64,000 nt of DNA from assembly GCA_964642725.1 (NCBI GenBank), contig CAZXQG010000007.1, forward strand, positions 1-64,000, read 5' to 3'. A program made the position numbers and the translations under genes. The stretch comes from JAGVPT01 sp964642725 (GTDB taxonomy: Bacteria; Bacteroidota; Ignavibacteria; UBA10030; UBA8401). The notes under the pieces were generated by a model. That model had not been told where the DNA came from and did not search any database. It worked only from the letters and a program-made list of their open reading frames with translations. Below, one piece after another: positions 7,670 through 18,400 of the stretch; position 1 is the stretch's first letter; every line of letters begins with the position of its first letter.

Positions 7670-10600
7670 TTACGCTGATACTTTTATCGCATTTTTTCCT
7701 AAGATCGACCTGACACTTTCCATGAACTGGTCGGTCGGGCTCACTGAATACTTCCGTGAAACAAAGACCTGTTGCTCTGCGAATTCCTTGCCTATAACAT
7801 TGAAATAGCAATTGCAGTTCCCCTTGTTCTTCTCCATCACCTGACGGAGTACTGTCATTTTCGGTTCATCAACTTCGTCCGTATTAAGAAGGAAGAACAC
7901 TCGTTTGGCAAACTTTTCGCGCACTTTATCCATCGCGATGATATCGCTCGCAACTATTTTAATCGCGTCGCCGCTGACTTCGCCGTTACCTTCCACAAAA
8001 ACCATTGATTCAGTCTTTAGCAGCTCTTCGTGCTTTTTATACAAACTCGAAAAGACAACGCATTCGGCCTTTCCGGTAAAATCCTCGAGCGTTATAAAAG
8101 CCATCGTTCGGTTGTTCTTATCAATTTTCTTCTTCACGGCAGCGATGATACCGCCCGCGCGAACCGTACCGCTTTTCACTCCCTCAACATCTCCGAGATG
8201 AAGCGTTGCAAATGAATTGATTTCGTTTTCATATTTTAGCAGCGGATGCCCCGAGACATAAAAGCCCAACACATTCTTTTCATTGGACAGTTTCTCCGAT
8301 TCAGACCACATTTGAAGAGCGGGCAGCAGAGGGGCGAACAACGGGGAATCCTTCGTCCCCGTTCCGTCAAAAAGATTCGATTGCCCCTGCTCCGAATGTG
8401 CCTGGATGTTTTGGGCAGCCGCAATGGTTTGTTCGACGGCATTCAACATTTGTGCACGGTTTTTGTTCAATGAATCGAATGCCCCAGCGAGAATCAAACT
8501 TTCAATCGTTTTCTTATTGACCACCCGGAGGTCCACGCTTTTGCAGAATTCAAAGAGCGATGTGAATTTCTTTCCGTCGGAACGCGCAAGGATCATCGCT
8601 TCGACTGCATTCACGCCGACATTTTTGATCCCCGCCATGCCGAACCGGATTCCGTTTTGTGAAACAGAAAAATTGGGTTCGCTTTCGTTGACATCCGGAG
8701 GCAGAACTTCGATTCCCATTTTACGGCAATCATCAATGAGCAATACGATTTTATCGGTGTTCCCAATTTCCGAAGTAAGCGTCGCAGCCATGTATTCAGC
8801 CGGATAATGCGCTTTCAGATATGCAGTCTGGTAGGCAACCACGGAATACGCGACGCTGTGCGATTTGTTAAAACCGTACGACGCAAATTTCTCAATCAAA
8901 TCGTATATTTCCTCGGCCAGCCTTTGCGATATACCGTTCGCCTTTTTCGCCCCGTCAACAAATTTACTTTTCTGTCCTGCCATCGCAGCCTTGTCTTTTT
9001 TCCCCATGGCTCTCCGCATCAAATCCGCCTCGGCGAGCGTGAACCCTGCGATGTCGCTGGCGATCCTCATCACTTGTTCCTGGTACACGATCACACCGTA
9101 TGTTTCCCTCAACGTCTCTTCCAGTCTTGGATGGAGATATTCGATCTTCTGCAGGCCGTGTTTTCGTTTGATAAAATCGCCGATGTTCTCCATTGGTCCT
9201 GGGCGGTAGAGCGCGTTCATCGCAACGAGGTCGCTGATTGAGGTCGGCCGTAATTTTCGAAGCCAGTCCTGCATTCCGGAACTTTCAAATTGGAAGACTG
9301 CGACCGTCTGCCCTTTATGGAACAATTCAAATGTTTTATGATCGTCTTCCGGCAATTCATCGAGGTAAATCGTAACGCCGTGATTCTTCGCAATCAATTC
9401 GAGGGCATTCTCAAGCACAGTTAATGTCCTCAATCCCAAAAAGTCCATCTTAAGCAGACCGGCATCTTCCAAATCTTTCATCGTGTACTGGGTCATCAGT
9501 TCGGTGGAGGGCGATTTGTACATCGGCACAAAATTGCTGATGGCGGCCGGAGCGATCACGACTCCAGCTGCGTGGGTCGAGGCGTTGCGGTTCATTCCTT
9601 CGAGCACCTTCGAAACCTGAATGAGCATCTGGATCTTCGGGTCTTTGCTGTCGCGGAATGATTTCAATTCCGGTACTGTTTCAAGCGCTTCGGCAACGGG
9701 CATGACCTTCCCCTGCGTAACGGGAATTTGCTTGGTCACGGGTTCTACAACGGAAAGAGGAATGCCGAGAACGCGGGCGACGTCCTTCAACACGGCGCGC
9801 GAAGAAAGCGTGCCAAAGGTGATGATCTGCGAAACAGATTCCTCGCCGTATTTTTTCCGAACGTAGTCGATCACTTTTTCTCTTTTATTATCGGAGAAAT
9901 CGACGTCGATATCCGGCATGCTGATGCGGTCCGGGTTAAGAAAACGCTCGAAAAGCAAATCGTACTTTAACGGGTCGACATTGGTGATCCCCAAAGCGTA
10001 GGAGACGATACTCCCCGCCGCGCTTCCACGGCCGGGGCCAACCATTACGCCCATTTCCCGCGCAGCCCGAATAAAGTCGGCGACAATAAGGAAGTACCCG
10101 GCATAACCCATCTTTCGGATGACTGCAAGTTCATGATTCATCCGCACTTCAATAGCCGGAGTTATTTCGGAAAACCTCTTTCTCAACCCTTCCTTTGAAA
10201 GCTTATCCAGATAGTCTTCAAGCGTCGATACACCGGCATCCTGCGGAATCGGAAACTTTGGCATGTGATTCGTCTTGAGGTCCAGCTCCAACGTACACTT
10301 CTCTGCGACTTCAAGCGTGTGCTCTATTGCTTCCGGATACTCTTTGAAGAGAACAGCCATCTCCTCTGCCGATTTAAAATAAATTTGATCAGTGCCGTAT
10401 CGGAGTTTAGAAATATCGGGAATGTTTGTGCTGCTTGCATCCGGGATGAGCAGCATGATATTATGAGCGACAGCGTGTTCCGGTTTGATATAATGCACGT
10501 CATTGGTTGCGATGAGCTTGATCCCCAGCTCTTTCGATAACCGCGGCATGCCTTCCAGGACATTCTTTTCGACTTCGGAGTTATGGTTCTGAATCTCAAG

Positions 10601-11155
10601 ATAAAAATCGTCTTCTAGAAGATTCTTGTACATCATCGCGATATCCCGCGCTTCGCTGTAATTATTGCTTACAAGATGTGCCGCGACCACGCCATTTGCA
10701 CACGCGGATAGTGCAACAATTCCTTCATGATATTGTGTAAGCAGTTCGAAATCGATTCTTGGTTTATAATAAAATCCCTCTGTGTGGGCAAGTGTCGTGA
10801 GTTTTAAAAGATTTCTGTACCCTTTTTCATTCTTTGCCAACAAAACCAGATGGTGGTAGACGCCCCTTCCTTTTGATTTTCCTTCACCTCTGAGGGTGTC
10901 CGACTGCGCCATTTGTCCTCTGTCGAACCGGCTTCCTTTTGTTACGATGTAAAACTCAGAACCGATAATCGGCTTAATGCCTTTCTTTTTTGCTTTCTTG
11001 TAGAATTCGATGGCACCGGACATTACGCCGTGGTCGGTGAGCGCAACAGCCGGCATGTTATGTTCCAGCGCTGCATTCAACAATGAGTCAACAGTCGTCG
11101 CTCCGTCAAGCAGACTGTAGTGAGTGTGGTTGTGCAGATGAATAAATTGAGTCAC
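7670..11155 (-). CDS. dnaE: DNA polymerase III alpha subunit
   Basis: 1161-aa replicative polymerase of the DnaE1 type, starting at GTG. The N-terminal PHP domain has HLHNHTHYSLLDG at about residue 7. The polymerase core has GPGRGSAAGSIVSYALG and the catalytic aspartates in PDIDVDF (residues 414-420). Helix-hairpin-helix and OB-fold regions follow; the OB-fold (VRAGGIIAAVKKK...) lies near residue 1000. There is no proofreading exonuclease insertion, so it is not PolC. No Shine-Dalgarno sequence is visible before the GTG, and the upstream spacer is low-complexity DNA. Confidence 0.96.
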   Translation of the reverse strand: MTQFIHLHNHTHYSLLDGATTVDSLLNAALEHNMPAVALTDHGVMSGAIEFYKKAKKKGIKPIIGSEFYIVTKGSRFDRGQMAQSDTLRGEGKSKGRGVYHHLVLLAKNEKGYRNLLKLTTLAHTEGFYYKPRIDFELLTQYHEGIVALSACANGVVAAHLVSNNYSEARDIAMMYKNLLEDDFYLEIQNHNSEVEKNVLEGMPRLSKELGIKLIATNDVHYIKPEHAVAHNIMLLIPDASSTNIPDISKLRYGTDQIYFKSAEEMAVLFKEYPEAIEHTLEVAEKCTLELDLKTNHMPKFPIPQDAGVSTLEDYLDKLSKEGLRKRFSEITPAIEVRMNHELAVIRKMGYAGYFLIVADFIRAAREMGVMVGPGRGSAAGSIVSYALGITNVDPLKYDLLFERFLNPDRISMPDIDVDFSDNKREKVIDYVRKKYGEESVSQIITFGTLSSRAVLKDVARVLGIPLSVVEPVTKQIPVTQGKVMPVAEALETVPELKSFRDSKDPKIQMLIQVSKVLEGMNRNASTHAAGVVIAPAAISNFVPMYKSPSTELMTQYTMKDLEDAGLLKMDFLGLRTLTVLENALELIAKNHGVTIYLDELPEDDHKTFELFHKGQTVAVFQFESSGMQDWLRKLRPTSISDLVAMNALYRPGPMENIGDFIKRKHGLQKIEYLHPRLEETLRETYGVIVYQEQVMRIASDIAGFTLAEADLMRRAMGKKDKAAMAGQKSKFVDGAKKANGISQRLAEEIYDLIEKFASYGFNKSHSVAYSVVAYQTAYLKAHYPAEYMAATLTSEIGNTDKIVLLIDDCRKMGIEVLPPDVNESEPNFSVSQNGIRFGMAGIKNVGVNAVEAMILARSDGKKFTSLFEFCKSVDLRVVNKKTIESLILAGAFDSLNKNRAQMLNAVEQTIAAAQNIQAHSEQGQSNLFDGTGTKDSPLFAPLLPALQMWSESEKLSNEKNVLGFYVSGHPLLKYENEINSFATLHLGDVEGVKSGTVRAGGIIAAVKKKIDKNNRTMAFITLEDFTGKAECVVFSSLYKKHEELLKTESMVFVEGNGEVSGDAIKIVASDIIAMDKVREKFAKRVFFLLNTDEVDEPKMTVLRQVMEKNKGNCNCYFNVIGKEFAEQQVFVSRKYSVSPTDQFMESVRSILGKNAIKVSA

Positions 11156-11159
11156 GGGA

Positions 11160-11236
11160 TGAGTTTTGGGTTTTTAAGTTCTGGGTCTGAAGTTTTAGGA
11201 TTCGGCTCCTAGCCTTTAGCTCTTTGTATCTAGCCT
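11160..11236. repeat. Low-complexity spacer between the aldehyde dehydrogenase gene and dnaE
   Basis: The 82-nt gap is filled with near-repeating words such as GTTTTGGGTTTTTAAG, GAAGTTTTAG, CCTAGCC and TCTAGCC. Similar word-like spacers occur at 58212-58274 and 60025-60106. It looks like a member of a loose intergenic repeat class. No promoter or terminator is recognisable in it. Confidence 0.35.
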
Positions 11237-11237
11237 C

Positions 11238-12659
11238 TCAAAATTCGAGGACGAGCAGCTTTGGTTCTGTCATTTCCTGAATAGCGTACCGCACACCTTC
11301 CCGGCCGGATCCAGAGTCCTTTATTCCGCCGTAGGGCATGTTGTCGACGCGAAAAGTTGGATAATCGTTCGCGATCACTCCTCCCACATCCAAATGTTTG
11401 TAAGCGAACATGATGGAATGGATGTCGCGCGAAAAAAATCCCGCCTGCAAACCGTAACGTGAATTGTTGACTTCGTCAACAGCGCGCTCAAGCGAGTCGG
11501 CACTGTGCAATGTTACAACAGGGCCGAATATTTCCTCGCTGCAAACTTTCATTTCCGGCGTAACTTCGCTCATTACGGTCGGCTCAAACATTGACCCTTT
11601 CCTTTTTCCGCCCCATTCAATATTCGCTCCGTCGGCGACCGCTTCTTTCACCCACCGTTCAACTCTTTCTGCTTCGGCGAGAGTGATCATCGGACCAACG
11701 ATAGTGTCATCCTCCAACGGATTCCCGACTTTAACGTCCGAGGCAACCTCAAGAAATTTCATTTTGAATTCTTTGTAGACGTTCTTGTGGACGTAGATTC
11801 TTTGAACTTTGATGCACACCTGGCCGGCATACGCAAAAGCGCCGAGCACGCAGCGCTCAACTGCAAGATCGACGTCGGCGTTTCTATCGACGATGACCGC
11901 CGCGTTTCCGCCGAGCTCGAGTATCACTTTCTTTTTGCCTGCCTTTTGTTTGAGTTCCCATCCGACGCGTGCACTTCCGGTAAAACTCATCATAGCGATG
12001 CGCGGATCGGTGACGAGCAATTCCGCATCAGTATTAGAGGAGGGAAGAATATTCACAGCGTTCTTTGGAATTCCGGAATCGAGCAGACATTCACCGAGTA
12101 AAAGCGATGTCAGAGGAGCTTGCGGCGGCGGTTTGACGATAAAACTGTTCCCGCTGGCGACAGCAGGCGCGATTTTATGCGCGATGAGGTTTAAGGGAAA
12201 ATTGAACGGAGAAATGCAAGCAATCGGACCGACCGGAAATCGTGTAACGATTCCTTTTCGATTCTTCACGGTGCTTGTATTGTCAAGCTGGATCACTTCA
12301 CCGTCGATCCGGGTCGCTTCTTCGGAAGCGATAGAAAAAGTGGAAATTGCCCTGTCAACCTCGGCGCTTGAAAAGCGAATCGGTTTCCCCGATTCATTTG
12401 TGATCAATTCTGCGAATTCCTGCCGCCGCTTTTCTATTGATTGCGCTATCCGCCATAAAATTTTTGACCTCTCGTATCCCGAAAGTTCCCGCATAGCGGA
12501 AAAAGCATCGACCGAATGTTGAATAGCGTCATCGAGATCTTTTTCATGCGCCATCGATACCACACCCACCGCACTTCCGTTGAACGGATTTGCAATGTAC
12601 AGTTTCTCGTCGGAAGAACGCCATTCGCCGCCAACAAGAAATTTAAATTGGCTCGTCAT
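11238..12659 (-). CDS. NAD(P)-dependent aldehyde dehydrogenase
   Basis: 473-aa ALDH-superfamily enzyme that oxidises an aldehyde to a carboxylate. The catalytic glutamate is in LELGGNAAVIV, the nucleophilic cysteine in YAGQVCIKVQRIYV, and the cofactor segment in SPFNFPLNLIAHKIAPA followed by IVKPPP. The C-terminus shows EEIFGPVV and GGIKDSGSGREG. Overall it is closest in look to the lactaldehyde/GapN-like branch, but motifs alone do not fix the substrate. It lies between proS and dnaE on the same strand without a functional link that I can see. Confidence 0.9.
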   Translation of the reverse strand: MTSQFKFLVGGEWRSSDEKLYIANPFNGSAVGVVSMAHEKDLDDAIQHSVDAFSAMRELSGYERSKILWRIAQSIEKRRQEFAELITNESGKPIRFSSAEVDRAISTFSIASEEATRIDGEVIQLDNTSTVKNRKGIVTRFPVGPIACISPFNFPLNLIAHKIAPAVASGNSFIVKPPPQAPLTSLLLGECLLDSGIPKNAVNILPSSNTDAELLVTDPRIAMMSFTGSARVGWELKQKAGKKKVILELGGNAAVIVDRNADVDLAVERCVLGAFAYAGQVCIKVQRIYVHKNVYKEFKMKFLEVASDVKVGNPLEDDTIVGPMITLAEAERVERWVKEAVADGANIEWGGKRKGSMFEPTVMSEVTPEMKVCSEEIFGPVVTLHSADSLERAVDEVNNSRYGLQAGFFSRDIHSIMFAYKHLDVGGVIANDYPTFRVDNMPYGGIKDSGSGREGVRYAIQEMTEPKLLVLEF

Positions 12660-12716
12660 TTTTTAATCCGGCATGAGGAAGATGAAATGGGTGCAAAAGG
12701 CATGGTGAAACGTCTT

Positions 12717-14441
12717 TCAGGTTACTGATGCCTTTCCTTCTATCCCTTGATGAAGAAAGTTGGTCGCCTCGGCGAGAAGTTCGTCTACAGGCACCGTCCA
12801 ACGTTTGCCCGTTGAACGATCCTTCAATTCAATTTGATTATTTTTAAGGTTCTTTTCACCGACGATAACTTGCAGCGGCATTCCAAGCAAATCGGCGTCG
12901 TTAAACTTAAATCCCGGCGTAACATTGGTCCTGTCATCGTATAACACAGCAATCTTGCGTTCCGTCAACTGACTATATAACTCGTCAGATTTTGCTTTGA
13001 CTGATTCGGAGTTCACGTTGACACAAATGAGATGGACATCGTACGGAGCGATTGCTTTACTCCAAATAATTCCTTTGTCGTCATGATGTTGTTCAATATG
13101 GCATGCAATGATGCGGTCAACACCGATGCCATAGCTCCCCATAATGATCGGCTGCTCTTTTCCCTGGTCGTCCAGAAAATTTGCCTTCATGCTTACCGAG
13201 TATTTTGTTCCCAATTTGAAAATATGCCCTGCTTCAATTCCTTTCACAATCCGGAGAGGCTTCGCGCAATTGGGACACGGTTCGCCATTCTCCACTGTTC
13301 GCACGTCGAAATAGTTTTCGATTGTCACATCGCGGTTGAAATCGATATTGCTGAAGTGATAATCGTTTTTATTCGCTCCGCTGATCAAGGCATTCGCCCC
13401 TTCCAGCCGTTTGTCTGCGAGGATTCTGAATTTTGTCTTCAAACCGATCGGGCCGATAGAGCCTGCATCGGCGCCGGTCAGCGCGGACAATTCGCCGGGC
13501 TCGGCAGGGCGAACGTCGGCATTGAGTATCGCACGCAGCTTGGTTTCATTGAGTTGATCATTTCCCATCATGAAAATGAGGATCGGTTTTCCCTCACTGA
13601 TATAGACCAGAGATTTTGCACAGCGTTTCGTGTCAACGTTCAAAAATTTTGCAAGCTCATCGATTGTTTTGATATTTGGTGTATAGATCTCTTCGACCGG
13701 TTTATTCTCAGGAAGCCGTGAAGCGTTTGGGACTGCAGAACCGGCGACCTCAACATTGGCTGCATATCGGCACTGGTCGCACAATGCAACCGTATCTTCG
13801 CCTGCATCGGATTCAACCATAAACTCCTGCGAACCGCTTCCCCCCATCGCTCCGCTGGATGCCCCGACGACGAAAAAGTTCAGGCCGCACCGGGAATAGA
13901 TATTCTTGTATGCCCCGGCATGAAGGTCGTAATTCGCGTCCAATCCCTGCCATGTGGAATCGAGACTGTAAGAATCTTTCATCAGGAATTGTCTTCCCCG
14001 CAGCACGCCCGACTTGGGCCGCGGTTCATTCCGAAATTTCGTTTGTATCTGGTACCAAATCTGCGGAAGGTCTTTATACGATTTGATGTGATTCCGTGCG
14101 ATCGACGTAATCACTTCTTCATGTGTCGGCGCAAGAACAAGAGGGCGATTCTTGACATGAAACATCGTGTCGCCGAATGCCTGTACCCTGCCGGTCTCCT
14201 CCCAAAGCTCTATGGGGTTCAAGGCAGGGAGAAAAAATTCCTGTCCGCCAATCGCATCCATTTCTTCCCTAATGATCTGAATGACTTTCTTCATCACAGC
14301 ATATCCAAGCGGAAGAAATGAATAGATACCGGCGCCGAGAGGACGCATAAGACCGGCGCGAAGCATTAATTGATGGCTCGGAATAACAGCATCCGCAGGA
14401 ACTTCTTTTACGGTTGGGAAAAAACCCTTAGAAAAACGCAT
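12717..14441 (-). CDS. proS: Prolyl-tRNA synthetase, bacterial type with editing domain
   Basis: Class II synthetase charging tRNA-Pro. With the ATG at 14441 (MRFSKGFFPTVKEVPAD) it is 574 aa, the normal bacterial length; the open frame extends 22 codons further, to 14507. Visible are the N-terminal core (SHQLMLRAGLMRPLGAGIYSF), the catalytic region with FRNEPRPKSGVLRGRQF, the INS editing domain between (with KRCAKSLVY and GSIGPIGL), motif 3 in GSYGIGVDRIIA, and the C-terminal anticodon-binding domain. The INS domain removes mischarged alanine. Confidence 0.95.
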   Translation of the reverse strand: MRFSKGFFPTVKEVPADAVIPSHQLMLRAGLMRPLGAGIYSFLPLGYAVMKKVIQIIREEMDAIGGQEFFLPALNPIELWEETGRVQAFGDTMFHVKNRPLVLAPTHEEVITSIARNHIKSYKDLPQIWYQIQTKFRNEPRPKSGVLRGRQFLMKDSYSLDSTWQGLDANYDLHAGAYKNIYSRCGLNFFVVGASSGAMGGSGSQEFMVESDAGEDTVALCDQCRYAANVEVAGSAVPNASRLPENKPVEEIYTPNIKTIDELAKFLNVDTKRCAKSLVYISEGKPILIFMMGNDQLNETKLRAILNADVRPAEPGELSALTGADAGSIGPIGLKTKFRILADKRLEGANALISGANKNDYHFSNIDFNRDVTIENYFDVRTVENGEPCPNCAKPLRIVKGIEAGHIFKLGTKYSVSMKANFLDDQGKEQPIIMGSYGIGVDRIIACHIEQHHDDKGIIWSKAIAPYDVHLICVNVNSESVKAKSDELYSQLTERKIAVLYDDRTNVTPGFKFNDADLLGMPLQVIVGEKNLKNNQIELKDRSTGKRWTVPVDELLAEATNFLHQGIEGKASVT

Positions 14442-14507
14442 ATGGCGTAAGAATGACTTTGGTGATATTGGAGGAGAGAATTTCGGAAACCGCACCGAGT
14501 GGTCCAC

Positions 14508-15447
14508 TCTTCATACAATGAAGATGAAGCATCCGAATTCTTTTGCTAAATGATTAGCGGCTATATCAGTTATTGTTCGCTGACTACACCCGGAATGAAA
14601 GATACAAAAGTCGGCGCAGCTAATCAAGTGATTGGCACACGATTGAACCGTAGTGCAATGATGAGTATCACATCCGATTTTGCATCACAGGATAATGGAA
14701 AAAAGTTGCAAAGTTGTTGACTTCTTAAATTATCTTTCAGTACATTGATTACAGTCAGGATGTTCATTACACCCTCTCAGCTACCTGCTTCAGATTTCCA
14801 TTTTTATTTCCCTCTCCTCTCCGACTGGGAACACTTTATGACACTACTCAATTTCTCGGTCTCACTAATTCCGTTAAGAATATCTGCCGAGTCAGCATTC
14901 GAGGAGGAATTATTGTGTTTTTTCCATCGAGCAAGCAGCAGAAAGGGATCAAACGAAAATATTAATCACTATGGCGCGAACTTTTGCCATAACTCTGAAA
15001 CTTCTCATGTTGTAGAAACCTAAAAGGATCATCAAGGCTATTTTTGGCTTTCGTCGGACTAGCAGCTTTCATGAAGAATATATTACGCCCTGGAGAACGA
15101 CCGGACCGTTTACGCTTGACTTGAAGACATGCAAATTAGAACGATTCAGTATACAGCCAATATTCTCGCAATTCAACGACCGGAAATGCAGTTGAGCTGA
15201 ATGGCAATCACCCACTTGTTTAATAGAACATAAGTTACTGCGGTTCAAAGAGAATATTCTTCAGCAACGTCGCCCGAATTCGTTCAATCCCTCGATAACC
15301 ATCGCAACTGCCTCCCTCTCATCGGCTGATGATCCCGTCTAAAGATTTTTCGAATCAAACAAAGATGTACCAAATGAAATAAGCGGGCAACCGCATCGAA
15401 CACTCGCTCTTACGATGCCCGCAGTTTTGCAAGAAAAGGAGTATACC
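14508..15447. other. Long intergenic region before the beta-helix gene
   Basis: About 940 nt between divergent genes. I find no convincing gene: a 92-codon open frame at 14745-15023 has no recognisable features. There is a promoter-like sequence at 14717-14746. A hairpin with arms GCGGGCA (15384) and TGCCCGC lies just before the Shine-Dalgarno sequence of the beta-helix gene and could be a leader structure. Confidence 0.5.
14717..14746 (+). promoter_or_regulatory. Promoter-like sequence
   Basis: TTGACT, 18 nt, TACATT. It matches the promoter shape seen at 27228 and 46810. It points toward the beta-helix gene but lies about 700 nt before it, so its target is uncertain. Confidence 0.35.
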
Positions 15448-18400
15448 ATGCGCATTTTTTCTATGACCGCTCTGCTTTTCCTCTTCGGAGGAATAGCGAT
15501 TTCACAGACAAATTTGTCCGGGACCATTGCGACGGATTCAGTCTTAACGGTAGCAGGCAATCCATATATCGTCACCGGAGATGTGGTGGTAAATGCACCG
15601 CATACCCTGACAGTGGACTCGGGGGTCACGGTACGGTTTCAATCGAATACCAGCCTTTACGTCGCGGGGCACTTACATGCACGTTGGGCGACATTCACAT
15701 CAACCAAAGACACATCGTCCGGATCCCCGCAAAGGGGTGATTGGGGCGGGATTCAGATCGGAAATTACAGCGGTGCTGGCACGGCCTTGATCGATACATG
15801 TCAGATCAAGTATTCCGGAAGTGTCGCCGCGGATCTCTATATCTATAACGGCAATGCGTCGTCGCATGGCAGCTCTTTTTCGAATTCGAGCAAAGACTGC
15901 ATCAGGATTGACGGAGGAAGTCTGCTCATAGCAAATTCCACTCTTACCAATGCCACTGGAAATGGACTTTCGTTGAACGGCAACTCTGCGACCAACGTTA
16001 CTTCTTCGAGCATTTCGTTTTGCGCTTGGCCGATATGGCTGGGCAGCAGCACGGCCGCCTTGTCATTTAACGGGATTAACGACTTTACGTCCAATGCGAA
16101 TAATGGTATAGATGTGAGTATCAGCAACAGCGGAACCATGGTGCTGGATACGGCAGCAATACCATACGTTTTCATGACGAATTTTTATGTGATGAACGGC
16201 GCTACCGTAACAGTGTGCGCAGGTAATGTGTTGAAATTCGGCCTCGGCGTTCATTTGTACGTCGATGGCGCCCTTGCGGCAGTGGGATCAACGAGCAATA
16301 CCATTAGTTTCACATCATACCGGGACGACAATCTTGACGGAGATACCAACGGCGACGGAACAACAACCGCGGCGGCGGTGAACGATTGGGGAGGCGTGGT
16401 ATTTGAAGATCAGAGTGTTGATTCCCTTTGCGCAATGAAATACTGTTCCATCAGTTTTGCAGGTAACGGAGGAATTGGCGGCGTCACAATGTACAATGCG
16501 AACCCTGTGGTCGATCACTGCACTATGGCCAACAATCATTTTGGCGCAATGATCCAAGGGACATCAAGCCCGTTATTTTCCAACAACACGATCGGATCCA
16601 GCGAACTCGTTCCGATCGCCATGTCGTTTTCTGCAAATCCGATCTTTAGCAACAACACGCTGTCTTTTTCCGACAATACGTACGACGCGATTGGATTGAT
16701 CGGCGAAACTCTTTCCGCTAACGCGGTACTGCCCATCAGGTCTGTAACGAGTAAAGTGAATATTACATATCTTTTGCTAGGGACAGTCACGGTTCCCTCA
16801 GGAATAACATTGACCATTAATAAGGGAATAGTTATTAAAGCATACTCCTATGACCATCACATCGCGGTTCAGGGAAAGCTCGTGGCCAATGCAACAGCGG
16901 ACAGCATGATCGTCTTTACGTCGGTAAAAGATGATGCATATGGAAATCCATATGACACAAACAAAGACGGGAGCTCAACGCACACTCAGGTTGGAGACTG
17001 GTCCGGAATTGTCTTCGAGCCCGGCAGCGATTCTACCTCGGTGTTGAATTATTGCAGAATAACGTATGCTCAATTGGAGCCGTATTATACCTACCAATAC
17101 AACGGCACCAACTACCATACCGGTGAAATTACAATACTTAACGCAAGTCCGACGATTTCGAATTGCCAAATTGGAAATGCACAATACGGCATCTATGCCG
17201 CCTTGTCATCCAATCCGCATATTAACAATAATTCCATTTTTAATACAATATATACGCCCATAGCAATCTCCACTTCCGCCAATCCCACCTTCGTCGGCAA
17301 TACTTTTACGAACGATGCCTGGATGGGACTTGGTCTCATCGGCGAAAATGTTGTCGCAAATGGAACCATCCCACAGAGAACAGTCGCTGGCATCGCCAAC
17401 ATTACATATGTGCTGTTGGGAGACATCACTATCAATTCGGGCGTATACGTCACGGTGGCTCCGGGGGTCGTCATAAAATCGGGCGGACCTGGAATATATG
17501 TCAACGGCGGATTCAGAGCCAAAGGAACTGCGGCCGGCGGGAAAGTGACGTTCACTTCTTTGAAGGATGACAATGTCGGCAATCCGTATGATACAAACGG
17601 CGACGGCGCCGGAACATTTCCGGGACCGGGAGATTGGAGTACCATCCGATTTCAGGGGACAAGCGACGATGCATTCTGTTTGCTAGACAGCTGCGTAGTG
17701 AAGTTCGGCGGAAATACTTCTAATGCGCCGAACACAAACTGGGCCGCATGGGGCCTTGTGACCTTTACCGATGCCGGCGGTACAATTTCCAATTGCACGC
17801 TCTCGGATTCTTACAACTTCGGTTTGAGATGCGAGAACAGCTCAACACCGGTAGTGAATACTGTCTCAATAAAGAACTGCAAATCGGATCCTATCGCGAT
17901 GTCTCTTCTGTCAAACCCGGCTTTTTCAAATATTACATTTACTGCAAATCTGAGCAGCGGGATCAGAATACTCGAAGGGACTCTTTCTTCAAGCGCTACC
18001 CTGGCCACAAGGAGCATTGCCGGCATTTCTAACGTTGCGTACATCATCGACCAGCTTACGGTTGCCCCGGGCGCCGTCCTGACCATTCAACCGGGTGTCG
18101 TTATCAAGTTTATCTATAATTGGTACTACGCGTATGCGATTACCGTGCAGGGTGCACTTGTTGCTAACGGTACTGCCGCTCATCCTATTGTTTTCACGTC
18201 TTTCAAAGACGACTCAAATGGAGGGGATACCAACAACGACGGCAACTCAAGCGTTTCCGAACCGGGCGATTGGAGCTCTATCGATTTTACTGCATCAAAT
18301 TTAGACAGCCTCAATTCAGTTCAGTATTGCACTTTACGTTATGGGGGCGAATTCCCGTTTAGACTGTCGGGAGATTGGACCTACAAGTGGGCATTGCTCA

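Noticed and set aside
14745..15023. 92-codon frame in the large spacer before the beta-helix gene
   Set aside because: No Shine-Dalgarno sequence, no recognisable motif and irregular composition.
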